NCBI GenBank assembly: GCA_029204225.1 | Contig: CM055102.1 | Location: 17,773,223 to 17,837,222 of the forward strand | Direction of reading: 5' to 3' | Source of the DNA: Diphasiastrum complanatum | Lineage: Eukaryota; Streptophyta; Lycopodiopsida; Lycopodiales; Lycopodiaceae | DNA length: 64,000 nucleotides | Shown: in pieces, positions 47,028-57,850 of the stretch | Layout of the letters: each line of letters opens with the position of its first letter | Position numbering within the stretch: position 1 is the stretch's first letter | The notes under the pieces: model-generated | The model's input: the letters and a program-made list of their open reading frames with translations, nothing else | The model's database searches: none | Told to the model about the DNA's origin: nothing | Position numbers and translations under genes: made by a program

Positions 47028-47684
47028 ATGGCAACCTCAAGTGGAGTCATGTTGGAAGCCAATGATAGGCTTACCTCAAGTAACTATTCATTGTGGAAAG
47101 TGAGGATGGAGTCACTTCTTGAGATGAATGATGTTTTGGATATTATTGTAGGCTTGGAGGAGAGACCAACAACACAACAAGACCAATCGAGGTATGACAA
47201 GAGGGCCAAGAAGGCTCTACACATGATAAAGATGAATGTTACCAATGAACTTCTCAAGGAAGCTGGTAAGTGCACATCATCTTTGGAAGCTTGGAATTCA
47301 TTGAAGAAGCTTTATGAATCCAAGTCTACATCTAGAGTGTTGAATCTAAGAAGGCAAATCTTTTCTTGTTTGCAAAAGAATGAAGAAAGTCCAAGTACTT
47401 TTTTTTTTAGAATGAAAGCATTAAATGATGAGTTAGCTTGCATAGATGAAAGCATTAAGGAAGGAGAGCTTATTCAAGTGATTCTTAATGGCTTGTTGGA
47501 TGCTCATGCTAACATTGCTCAAAGTATTGCTATTCAAAAGACTTTGCCAAGTTTGATGGATCTTCAAGAGATCTTGATCAATGAGGAATATATAGGCTTC
47601 AAGCAAGAGGTGGATCTACATCGACACTTCAAGAGGATGCTATGTTCACAAAGGGAAAAGCAAAACCAAAAGCAAGTGGTCTAA
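47028..47684 (+). CDS. Copia E gag (N-terminal part)
   Basis: 218 residues from ATG 47028. It shows the UBN2-type gag: LTSSNYSLWKVRMESLL, KALHMIKMNVTNELL, and a LYESKS.SRVLNLRRQIF block. The zinc knuckle is not in this frame. Near 47640 the homologous reading moves to the -1 frame (AMFTKGKAKPK), and a second change follows before the knuckle at 47745. Copia D has its frame change at the matching place. Confidence 0.85.
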   Translation: MATSSGVMLEANDRLTSSNYSLWKVRMESLLEMNDVLDIIVGLEERPTTQQDQSRYDKRAKKALHMIKMNVTNELLKEAGKCTSSLEAWNSLKKLYESKSTSRVLNLRRQIFSCLQKNEESPSTFFFRMKALNDELACIDESIKEGELIQVILNGLLDAHANIAQSIAIQKTLPSLMDLQEILINEEYIGFKQEVDLHRHFKRMLCSQREKQNQKQVV

Positions 47685-47697
47685 AGGGCAAGATCAA

Positions 47698-49496
47698 GTG
47701 GATGCTTCTTCAAGTGGCAAAAAGAAGGATAGATCAAAGCTCAAGTGCTTCTATTGTGGCATCAAAGGACACTTTGCAAGTGAGTGCTACAAGAAGAAGA
47801 GAGATCAAGGAGACAAACAAGGTAATCTTACTCTTGATAAGGATGGTTTGGATGTTCAAGATGCAAATGATGATGCTTTTGTGATGTCTTCATGTATGCT
47901 TGCTAATGATGGAGATCTAGATCCTTGGTGGATTGATAGTGGAGCAAGTTCACACATGACCTTTCACAAAGAGTACTTCACTTCTTTGTTGGCATATGGA
48001 GATGACAAGAGGGTGATCTACACGGCCAATGATGGTGAGTGTGCAATCAAAGGGATTGGTACAATTCCTAATCCTCTCTCTACAAATAGGAATGTTCATT
48101 TGGAAGATGTCTTGTTTATTCCATCTATTACCAAGAATTTTCTTAGTGTGAGTCAAATGCTAAGTAAGGGCCTCAAGGTGGAGTATGATGGAGATGCTTG
48201 TTTGATCAAAAGGAAGGATGTCTTGATTGGAAAAGGTAAAAGTCAAGGGAAGTTGCTCAAACTTTATGCTTGTGTTATTGCTAACCAAGTTGGATGTGTT
48301 GCAAGGGAGCAAATTTCTATTCAAGAGGTTTGGCACAAAAGGATGGGACACCTCAACTTTAAGTCATTGGAGGTAATGGCAAGGAAGAAGGTTGTGATTG
48401 GTCTTCCAAGTTCCTTAAGTAATGACAAGCATGTTTGTGAGTCTTGTGCTTTGTTTAAGTCGCATAGACTACCTTATACTAGATCTATTTCTAAATCTAC
48501 AAAGCCTTTTCAACTTGTACATTCGGATATTCATGGATTTACTACAATTAGCAATAGTGGAGCTATGTAACATTCATTGACATTTTTAGTAGATTTTGTT
48601 GGATCTATCTACTAAAGAGCAAGGATGAAGTGTATGATGTCTTTGTCAAGTTCAAGAATGCAAGGGAGAACCAATTTTCCACAAAGATCAAGTGCTTGAG
48701 AGGTGACAATGGTGGTGAGTACATATCTAACAAGTTCAAGGCCTTTTGTGATGAGCATGGGATTAAGAGGGAGTATACAACATCAAGGACCCCACAACAA
48801 AATGGAGTGGCTGAAAGGAAGTATAGGACTTTATGTGAAAGTGCTAAAGCTATGAGGCTAAGTGCTAATCTTGACAAACCATTTTGGGATCAAGCTTTGT
48901 TGTGTGCCAATTTCTTGTGCAAAAGGTGGCCGAGTGCTATTTTGGATGGAAGGACACCTTTTGAGATGCTATTCAAGAGGAGGCCGAGTGTCAACTTTCT
49001 AAGAACCTTTGGATGCACATGCTATGTCAACATTACTCTTGATGATAGGACCAAGGAGGATCCATCTTCAAGAAGAGGTATTTTTGTTGGATATAGTGAG
49101 GTGAGTAAAGCCTACAAGGTTGACATTCCTTCTACTAACAAAGTGATTGTTGGTAGAGATGTCATTTTTTATGAGGAGAACATTCCAAAGGTGTCTTCAA
49201 GCATGATTGATGGTAAAGTGGATGGATCTAACATTCTTGATGTTGATGAGAAGGATCCTACTTTGGATGGTGGTGATGATGGACCTTCATCAAGTCAAAA
49301 GCCAAGGAGAACGTCAAGAGAAAGACAAGTACCTTCAAGGCTCACATATGATCAAAAGGGTAAGCAAGTAGTTTCTGAAAATTATGTTGCTTTCCTAACC
49401 TATTTGGATGAGCCTACAAGTGTAGATCAAGCAAGGAAAGAAGAGGAGTGGATCCAACCAATGGATCTTGAGTATCGATCTGTTATGAAGAGTGGA
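47698..49496 (+). pseudogene. Copia E zinc knuckle, protease, integrase
   Basis: Frame 47698-48570 has the knuckle CFYCGIKGHFASEC, protease WWIDSGASSHMT, pre-integrase VWHKRMGHLNFKSLEVM and CESCALFKSH, and the first integrase acid in HSDIHG. A frameshift and stop at 48568 damage the second acid region. From 48630 to about 49496 the frame is open again: RGDNGGEYISNKF, TPQQNGVAERKYRTL, FGCTCYVN, and ends EEEWIQPMDLEYRSVMKSGT, the point where copia reverse transcriptase normally starts. Confidence 0.9.
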
Positions 49497-50390
49497 ACAT
49501 CTTTTGGAGGATCTTATTGTGTACATGGAGCTATGCAAGTGGATGGATGTTATCTTGCTGTAAAATCAAGTAATGGATCTGGAAAACAAATTTTGTTCAA
49601 TGAATTTGATGGTCAAGTTGAAGATCAAGAGGTTGATCTCAAAGCGCTTCAACTAGTCAAAAGGGAAGTTGGCAATTTGGAGCTAGTCAAGAGCATCAAA
49701 GGAGGGTAATTGGCAAATATGTTATGGATCTATTTTTGCAGCATATTGAAGACTCAAGTAAGGTCAAAGGATCAGTAAGGAAGTGTTGTTCAAGTTTACT
49801 TTACTTGTTCTATCTCATGTTTGAGCAATTTCATGTGGATGTGTGCAAATTGTCAAGATATGGTAAAACTAGCTACATTAGTGAGCATTGTTTTGATGTT
49901 GGGTTTGTACTAGCATTCTTGGCTGGTTTTGCTGATGAAAATGAAGCTATTGGAGGTTCATTATGTCACTCATTCATGGTCAAGTCATCAAGGTATGATG
50001 GTATCTTGAGCCAAGATGAAGATGGGGGCTCATTCATGGAGTATCATGGTGGATACAAGGCAACAAAGGACAAAGGAGGAGGAGACATGCAAGAAAAAGT
50101 TGATCACTCACATTTATTGTTTGTTTGTTGTATTTTTCTAGAGAGTTTAGAGTTGGAAGCATGGTTGAATCATTTCATTTACATTCTAATTGATTCTTCA
50201 TGTTCTAGTCACATTTTTACATGTAAAATTGATGTAAGAAATAGTGAAGCATCCCAAGTGGACACTATTCTCTATATCAATTATGGTTGCTTCCATTTTG
50301 AGAATTACATGATCATTGAAAGGAGATATATTCTTAGGAAGAAGATCATTCTTATGATGGATCAAAGTTCTATTGGCAAAAACTATGCTA
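49497..50390 (+). other. Foreign segment replacing copia E reverse transcriptase
   Basis: Between VMKSGT and HWKLGKRVLRYI, where copia D has about 890 bp of reverse transcriptase, copia E has about 894 bp with no reverse transcriptase motif (no YVDD, no GCKWVFK). It holds two open frames, the end of 48630-49709 (GGSYCVHGAMQVDGCYLAVK) and 49724-50407 (FADENEAIGGSLCHSFMVKS, DEDGGSFMEYHGGYKATKDK). Neither is recognised. Capture of host or other transposon sequence is the simplest reading. Confidence 0.7.
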
Positions 50391-50979
50391 GGAGCATTGG
50401 AAGCTAGGAAAGCGAGTTTTGAGGTACATCATTGGAACTCAAGATTTTGGCATATTGTATGAGGGATCATCACCTAATATTTTTGGATTTTCAGATTCGG
50501 ACTATGCTGGAGATGTAATGGATAGAAAATCCATTAGTGCTTATTGTATTTTCATAGGTGATGGAGCTATATCATGGATGTCAAAGAAACAAGCCACTAT
50601 CTCATTGTCATCTAGTGAGGCCGAGTACAAAGCTCTTACACATTGCACAAAGGAGATGGTATGGATCAAGAGGATGATCAAGGATCTTCAATTGCTGGAT
50701 TTTTTAGAGAGCCCAATCATCTTTTGTGACAATCAATCAGCCCAAAGAATGACATCCAATCCTATCTTTCATGCTAGGAGCAAGCATATTGAGATACAAT
50801 ATCATTTTGTGAGGGAGCGAGTCATTGCAAAGGAGGTGGAGCTTCAACATGTGTCTTCAAGGGAATGTGTAACTGATATCTTCACCAAAGCATTGGGAAA
50901 AGACTTGTTCATGAAGAATAGGACTTCACTTGGAGTATTATCAAAGTCTATGCTAAAACTAGTTGAAGAGGGAGTGTGA
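50391..50979 (+). CDS. Copia E RNase H
   Basis: Starts in the middle of the polyprotein (HWKLGKRVLRYIIGTQDFG). Contains the RNase H motifs FSDSDYAGD, AISWMSKKQATISLSSSEAE (Asp and Glu positions present), FCDNQSAQ and FHARSKHIEIQYHFVRE. Open to the stop at 50979, which overlaps the start of the 3' LTR. Confidence 0.9.
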
Positions 50980-51606
50980 AAGATTCAACTAGTTGCAATA
51001 TCTCCATATTTGGCATATTGAGGCCAAAACTTGTTTTAGACTTAGAGATTGACTTTTCAAAGTTCATTAGTCTAAATTTCATTTGAATAAACACTTTTTG
51101 AAAGTGTGGGAAAGATAGAATGCGAGTTTGAGTAGATTCAATTTGAATAAGTTGGGTAATCTAGACCCAAAATTAGTAGGGCTAGCATTTTGGCGGGAAA
51201 GCCAAGTGGCCAAATAGGGTTTTGACCTGTTATAAAAGGATGTAACTCATGGAGAGAGTCATCTTCTCTCTTCTCTATCTCATTTCATGCTTATACATGG
51301 TTCTCTTAGGTTCTACTATCCATTGGTGCACTATCTTGGTGATTGCTTGCAATTCTATGTGTAGAATGATCTATATTTGCTATTTTTGGATCCACACGTG
51401 TGAAATATAGTAGCTTGCTGGTTTTTTACGGACAGCAACAGTACATAATTATTTCATTCAAGTTTGATCAAGTTCTATTAGTGTTTGCATCTCAAATTGT
51501 GTGTAGATGCTGATTTTTCTACATTGGTGAGATTGGTAGTGTATTTCTCTTTCTAACCAAAGATCATTCAAGTAGATTGGATCTTAAGGATCTGAGATCT
51601 TTCACA
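50975..51606 (+). repeat. 3' LTR of copia E
   Basis: TGTGAAAGATTCAACTAG to GATCTTTCACA, then the target copy GTATA. Confidence 0.95.
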
Positions 51607-51746
51607 GTATAGTGGTGAGTAGAGTTAAGGGAGAAAGTCGGAAATTAACTAAAAGTAGCATCTATGCATAGTTAGGCACCTATCTAGTGATCTAATCTTT
51701 GTTGACAGGCGGAAGGGCTATACTACAAAAGATCTTCGACCCCACA
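51607..51746 (+). repeat. 5' LTR of gypsy 1, right part
   Basis: Continues the LTR split at 45777 and ends GACCCCACA. The first five bases are the right GTATA target copy of copia E. Confidence 0.93.
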
Positions 51747-51747
51747 G

Positions 51748-51765
51748 TGGCGCCGTTGCCGGGGA
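51748..51765 (+). other. Primer binding site of gypsy 1
   Basis: TGGCGCCGTTGCCGGGGA, one base after the LTR. This form is typical of Athila-type gypsy elements, where it is ascribed to tRNA-Asp. Confidence 0.92.
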
Positions 51766-53100
51766 TAGGTTTTCACTAACTAGTTTAGTTGCATTTTAGC
51801 TATTTTCTTGCTTTTTAGAGTAGTTTAGGTAGATTTTTGGGAGTTTAGAGTTAGTTTTCTGTATTTTTTTGTGTTTGGACTATTCACAGGTAGCGGAGGA
51901 GGTGTGAGAGGGTAGAGGAGGCCCTGAACAACCTCTAAGGGCTTGAAACCCAAACCAATCATCCAAAAAACTCAAAAAACACACCAATTTACATTTTGGA
52001 GGGAAAAAGAGCCAAAAAACACTCATCAGATTTTTATATCTCCAAAATCAGTGGGAATTAACCCTTGCATGACTGGCAGCAGCTCTAGGGTGCTGTCCCA
52101 GACCTACATAGAAGCCTGCGAGAGTTAGTTCCAAGTAGATTGTAAAAATCAGAGAATTATCATAAAAAAATTCAAAAAACCCTTGAAAAAATCCAAAAAA
52201 ATTCAAATCTTCATAAGAACTCTCGCAAAGCCCTCTGAAGTTCCATCTCAGTGAGACCAGGACACAGAGAAGCTTGTGAGAGTTAGTTTGATGATTAAGT
52301 GCCTCTGCGAGAGTTCAAAATGAAAAAAAAGATGGAAAAATATCAGTGAACCCTCGCAGACAGTGAATTTTTACTTCCAATGGTCAAGAACTCTCGTAGA
52401 AGATTTTAAAATTCCATCTTAGTGAGACTAGGACACAGAAGATCTTGTGAGAGTTAGTTTGATTTCAGTGAGCAGAAAATTGGATTTAATGTTAAAAAAT
52501 CATAAGAACTCTCGCAGACCCTCTCAATCGATTTAGAATGTCAAATTACATCAGTGATGAAGCCTGCGAGAGTTAGTATGAAAATCTGATGAAGATCAAA
52601 CACAAAAGATGATTTTGAACTCTCGCAGACTGTGAAATTTTCACTTATTGCGAGAGTTAATTCTCGCAGAGATCTATAATGAGATCTGACTCAGATCCAG
52701 CTACTATGAAGCTTGCAAGAGTTAATTCTCAGAGATCTAAAAGATATCAAGTTTTTTACCTGCAAAAATAGCTATAGAACCCTTGGACAGCCAACCATCG
52801 CACAAGATAACCCTCGCAGACCAGATCAGTGAAAAGATCTGTATTAGATCTAGCTACTGTCAAAATCTCAGGTCAATCAGTGCAAGGAGTAAAAAGTTAT
52901 CAAGGAAAAACCACCGTAAAAGGCCTAAAATTCATTCCAACCTATCAGATCGATCAGATCCTTGAAGATCCAGACTGCATCCTATTGTATAAGCAAGATC
53001 CAATCACTTTGGAACCCACCATCGGATGAATCTGAGATCGGGACGATCAATAGCATGAAGGATAGCAAATCAGACACCACACCTTCCCAGATTAACAACT
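51766..53100 (+). repeat. Gypsy 1 leader with TGCGAGAGTT motif array
   Basis: Untranslated leader of about 1.3 kb. It holds at least 13 copies of CTGCGAGAGTT or its inverse AACTCTCGCAG, with variants: 52116, 52218, 52275, 52305, 52349, 52388, 52445, 52507, 52563, 52618, 52649, 52662 and 52812. Spacing is irregular (roughly 30-110 bp). One pair, 52618-52658, can fold into a hairpin. Confidence 0.9.
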
Positions 53101-54420
53101 GTGCAACAAGAGGCAGAACCAGAACCAGCACCAATGCATCCAATGGGCCAACCCGTACTTGTCGCACCCTTGCATGCAGTTCGAAGAGTACCATGGATGG
53201 AGATACCAAAATATGACAGATCATCAAATCCCATCCAATTCCTCCAGATCTATGAGCAAGCTTGTGAAATCTATGGCGAACGGACACATGCAGAGAAGTT
53301 GATGCTATTTTCTATGTCCTTGTTTGCAGTGGCTCAAGATTGGTTTTTCAACCTGTTAGAGGAAGAGAAATCCACCTGGAAAGCGGTTAAAACGGCTCTC
53401 ATTACGCGCTCTAAACCAAGAAAGTTGGAAGACCCGTTTCTCCTGCTAAGCAAAGTCAAGATGGGAAAACAAGAAAGAGTCCGAGACAATATTGAACGGG
53501 TCAAACATCTACAATCCAAGTGTAGTGCAACCCTGACTCCCGATCATGCGGTGATCATGTGGTTCCTAGCCGGATTACCACGAAGCATCAGAAGAGAACT
53601 AAAACGACGGGAGCAGTACGCTACTCTACAAGAAGCTATGGAAGATGCCATCAGAGAAGAGGATGAGGGATCTGATGACGAATATCCTTCCACCCACACT
53701 CCTACTCCCTCGATCGCATCATCATCATCAAACGCATCCACTCTATCAACAGAACTGCTATTGGAACAAATGACAAAATTACACAAACAGCAGATGGAGC
53801 AACTTACGGTGCAGTTTGACCAGAAACTGAAGGCCTTACAAGGAACTGTAGCAGTAACTCCACATCAACAGGAACCAAACCAGCTGAAGTATCATCGACG
53901 AGAAAATGTATGGTGTTTAGTATGCACGCAAAACCATACAGCGAACGAGTGTCCAATCCTAAAGCAAAATATGAGACTGACACATAGATTCTACCATCTG
54001 TGCAATGCAACATCGCACGATATGACATTTTGCCCTTTTAACCCCAGGGTTGTTCAACAGAAGAGAAGCCCTTATCAGACTTCTTATCCTTATCATCAAG
54101 GGGCACCTAACACGGCACCAAGGTACGGCACACCCAATCAACCACAACGCATGGCCTTACCTGCTCCACCAAGGCCAGCCAATCAACAAGTGGCCCATGT
54201 AAACCTGACAACAGCGGAACAAGAAATACAAATGCCACCTCAACTTGAGCAGCAGCAGTGGTACGGACCAGATGAACCATTTATGGATCCTGTCATAATT
54301 GAATATGTTTCGGCCTATGCAGCTCAAACTCAACAGATTGATTGCACCAACATGAACCACCTTTTCACATGGTGGAGCCTGAGGAACCAGGCCCACACTC
54401 TTGCTGTCAAACCACGTTAG
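53101..54420 (+). CDS. Gypsy 1 gag
   Basis: Open frame with retrotransposon gag core IPKYDRSSNPIQFLQIYEQA, QDWFFNLLEEEKSTW and LLLSKVKMGKQERVRDNIER, an acidic AIREEDEGSDDEY segment, then CLVCTQNHTANECP and CNATSHDMTFC zinc-finger-like motifs and a Pro/Gln-rich tail. There is no in-frame ATG at 53101 (it begins with GTG); the first ATG is near 53131, so the true start is uncertain. The frame overlaps the protease frame by 20 bases. Confidence 0.88.
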   Translation: MQQEAEPEPAPMHPMGQPVLVAPLHAVRRVPWMEIPKYDRSSNPIQFLQIYEQACEIYGERTHAEKLMLFSMSLFAVAQDWFFNLLEEEKSTWKAVKTALITRSKPRKLEDPFLLLSKVKMGKQERVRDNIERVKHLQSKCSATLTPDHAVIMWFLAGLPRSIRRELKRREQYATLQEAMEDAIREEDEGSDDEYPSTHTPTPSIASSSSNASTLSTELLLEQMTKLHKQQMEQLTVQFDQKLKALQGTVAVTPHQQEPNQLKYHRRENVWCLVCTQNHTANECPILKQNMRLTHRFYHLCNATSHDMTFCPFNPRVVQQKRSPYQTSYPYHQGAPNTAPRYGTPNQPQRMALPAPPRPANQQVAHVNLTTAEQEIQMPPQLEQQQWYGPDEPFMDPVIIEYVSAYAAQTQQIDCTNMNHLFTWWSLRNQAHTLAVKPR

Positions 54421-57400
54421 TTTACCACTTGGAGAACTACTGCGGATTGCACCAGCGGAATGGGCCAACGCGGATGAGGAGCTAGTAGCGCCTGAGCTCA
54501 TCTATTGTACGGGCTATGATGAAACAAGTAATGTCCTCCACATCAGAGCAGCATGGGAAAGTGAGGAACACAACATCACTTTGCCAATCAAACACAAGAG
54601 ATACGAGGACGAGGTGGTAGTGGTAGATGGAGGATCGGGTGTCAATCTGATCTCCACTACTTTGTACAAGAAATGGGAATTACAAGGATTGAAGCCAGCC
54701 AGATTCGCCATCAAGCTAGAAAATCAATCATGTGTGAAACCAAAAGGTGTAGTTGTTGATATTCCCGTAAAGATAGCAGGCATGCAGTATGTGATTACTT
54801 TTGTGGCCATGGATATACCTGAATGTGAAAGAGCAGTTAACACCCACGCAGTTCAAGAGACTACGATCCTTGTTGGTGGAATATAAAGATTGTCTTGCCT
54901 GGAGCTATAGTGATCTAAAGGGCATTCCGTCAACAGTAGTCCAACACACCATACCTTTGGTGGACAAAGCAGTCCCCAAGGTAAGCCGTTACTACCGTTG
55001 CAACCCGAACTATACAGAACTGATCAAGCAAGAGTTGTAAAAACTTATGGATGCAGATTTCATTTATGAAATCGAACACACGGAATGGGTATCACCGATA
55101 GTTATAGTACCCAAGAAGAATGGCAAAATGCGTATCTGTGTGAATCTGAAGGTGCTTAATGCAGTCACCAAAAAGGACCATTTTTCTTTACCATTTACGG
55201 AAAGTGTCCTCGATAGAGTAGCTGGCGACGAAGCCTACAGTTTTTTGGACGGTTTCAGCGGCTACAACCAGGTGAAAATAGCCCCCCAGGACCAACACAA
55301 GACAACATTCACCACGGAATGGGGAACTTATGCCTATAAAGTGATGTCATTCGGACTTTGCAATGCCCCAAGCACTTTCCAACGAGTCATGCAGGCGGCA
55401 TTCAAAGACTATTTGCAAAAAAATTTGGAAATTTTCTTGGACGATCTATGAGTGCATAGACCAAATTTAGAACACTTATCGAATTTGGAGAAGGTGTTAC
55501 AAAAATGCCGCGAATACCAAATCTCCCTGGATCCAGAAAAATGTCAATTCTGGGTGACACATGGCTTGATAATTGGCTATATAGTGTCAAGACACGGAAT
55601 CGCCACATATCTATCAAAGATCAGGATCATTGTTGATCTACCACCACCGAGGACGATCCGTGAGGTCTACATTTTCATGGGTCATGCTAACTATTATAGG
55701 ATCTTCATTCTTGATTTTGCGGAGTTTGCCAGACCAATTTACAAGCTTACAACGGATCCAGATTGGAATGAGGAAGCTCTAAAGGCTTTCCAGAAGATTG
55801 AGGATGCATTGGTCTCAGCACCAATCTTACGACCACCCAATTGGTCCATTGAGTTCCACGTGCATACAGACGCATCAAAGTATGCAGTTGGAGTAGTCTT
55901 AACCCAGCCAGGTGAACACAAAAAAGATTTTCCAATCCGATTTGCAAGCCGACAGCTTAGTGATACCGAAATGAATTATTCAACCACAGAGCGAGAAGCA
56001 TTGGCTATGATCTATGCGGTTAAGGAGTTTTGACACTATTTGATGGCCACACATTTTGCTTTTTATACGGACCATCAACCCTTGCTATATCTTGTTAATA
56101 AAACTTGCAACACCGGGAGAATCACCAGATGGCTCCTTTTGTTGTTGGAATTTGATTTTCGGATAGTAGTTCGCAAGGGAAAACAACACTACATGGCATA
56201 TCATATGTCACGAATCAAGGAAAAGGAGATTGCAACCCAACCTGACGATGAGCTGGCAGATGTTGCCTTATTTTTCGTGGATACAGTACCAGAATAGACT
56301 GCCGACATTGTTGAATATCTAATGCGGGGCCAACCAGACAAATCACTACCAAAGGCGGAACAGCGAAAATTGATCTTGAAGGCTAGACCTTATCAGCTGA
56401 TTGTCGGCCAGTTGTATCAAAGAGGTCCAGACAAAATTCTTCGATGGTGTACTCTTCCTCATGAGACCACCCAGATTATTTCGCTTTCACATGAAGGCAT
56501 AGGTGGAGGTCATTTTGCATTTGACATTACAGTTCGTAAGATCCTGCAATCAAGATGTTGGTGGCCAATGATTCATAAAGACACGGAGGAATACTTGAAA
56601 AAGTGCGATGTGTGCCAAAGGGCAAGGAGACCAACGAGATTGAACTATGATCTACTGCACCCAGTCTTAGCCCAAGCACCGTTCGAAAAATGGGGATTGG
56701 ATTACATTGGTCCAATTCACCCTGCAGCAAGGAGTTCCCAGGCTTGATACATAATCATAGCCACATACTACCTCACCAAATGGGTCGAAGCCAAGGCAGT
56801 AAGAGTAGCTGATGCTAGGACCACTGCCAAGTTCCTTTATGAAAATATCATTGTGCGCTTCGGGTGCCCCGTGGAACTAGTCAGTGATCGCGGAAGCCAT
56901 TTCATCAACGAGACCATCAAGGTCCTGTTGGAGGAATTCTTCGTGATCCACAGAACTAGTATGCCTTATTATCCTCGTGGTAATGGGCAAGCAGAATCAT
57001 CCAATAAGATCCTGTGTAGCGTGCTCACAAAAACAGTTGAAACAAGCAGATCAGATTGGGAACACAAATTGCATGCTGCACTATGGGCATTCAGGACATC
57101 ATATAAAGGGAACATTGATCAAACACCCTTCCAATTGGTATATGCTAGGACCACTGCCAAGTTCCTTTATGAAAATATCATTGTGCACTTCGGGTGCCCG
57201 GTGGAACTAGTCAGTGATCGCGGAAGCCATTTCATCAACGAGACCATCAAGGTCCTGTTGGAGAAATTCTTCGTGATCCACAGAACCAGTATGCCTTATT
57301 ATCCTCGTGGTAATGGGCAAGCAGAATCATCCAATAAGATCCTGTGTAGCGTGCTCACGAAAACAGTTGAAGCTAGCAGATCAGATTGGGAGCACAAATT

Positions 57401-57850
57401 GCATGCTGCACTATGGGCATTCAGGACATCATATAAAGGGAGCATTGATCAAACACCCTTCCAATTGGTATATGGTCAGGATGTTGTGATGCCAGTAGAG
57501 TTTTTAGTTCCTTCATTAAGGATTGCCACCGCGCAACGTCTTAATGAGTCAAAATCTCTACAGCTACGCCACGAAGCTCTGCATAAACTCTGTGAAACAT
57601 GCTTACTAGCTGTGCATGCACTGGCAGCTGAAAAGGAAAGACGTAAAGCTTGGCATGATCACAAATTACAAAAGAAGGATTCTCGTTTAGGAGATTTGGT
57701 CCTGATGTATAGAACCAAGACGATCAAGGGGAAGTTAAAATTCATGGGCGAAGGTCCTTATAGGGTCAAGGAAATTCTTAATCATGGGGCCGTGAACTTA
57801 GAACACCCATCAATAGTAGCCGATTGCACAAGTACTGGCCACCACAGTAA
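54401..57850 (+). pseudogene. Gypsy 1 pol (protease, RT, RNase H, integrase)
   Basis: Protease EVVVVDGGSGVNLI (54620); reverse transcriptase EHTEWVSPIVIVPKKNGKMR, FSGYNQVKIAPQDQHK, FGLCNAPSTFQRVM, IFLDDL (55047-55451); RNase H FHVHTDASKYAVGVVL, STTEREALAMIYAVKEF; integrase zinc finger H(E)GIGGGHF...CDVCQRARRP (56490-56630); core FEKWGLDYIGPIHPA, LVSDRGSHFIN, QAESSNKIL; C-terminal GEGPYRVKEILNHGAV. Stops at 55040, 55451, 56033, 56297 and 56747 interrupt it, along with frame changes. The core is partly duplicated (56814-57473). It ends near 57850. Confidence 0.93.
56814..57473 (+). repeat. 330-bp in-frame tandem duplication in integrase
   Basis: Copy 1 begins GCTAGGACCACTGCCAAG at 56814 and copy 2 at 57144, offset exactly 330 bases (110 codons). 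Copies differ at only a few positions. The repeated part contains LVSDRGSHFIN and the following glutamate region, so the frame encodes two partial catalytic cores in a row. Confidence 0.97.

Larger units (their letters stand above)
45778..51606 (+). mobile_element. Copia E, complete nested LTR retrotransposon
   Basis: 5,829 bp with 5' LTR 45778-46427 (650 bp), primer site 46428-46439, gag 47028-47684, protease-integrase 47698-49496, a foreign segment 49497-50390 in the place of reverse transcriptase, RNase H 50391-50979, polypurine tract GAAGAGGGAG 50965-50974 and 3' LTR 50975-51606 (632 bp). The LTRs differ by a short deletion in the 3' copy near its start and a few substitutions, so the insertion is fairly young. 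Because it lacks reverse transcriptase, it must have been copied with enzymes from another element, or the replacement happened after insertion. Confidence 0.95.
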
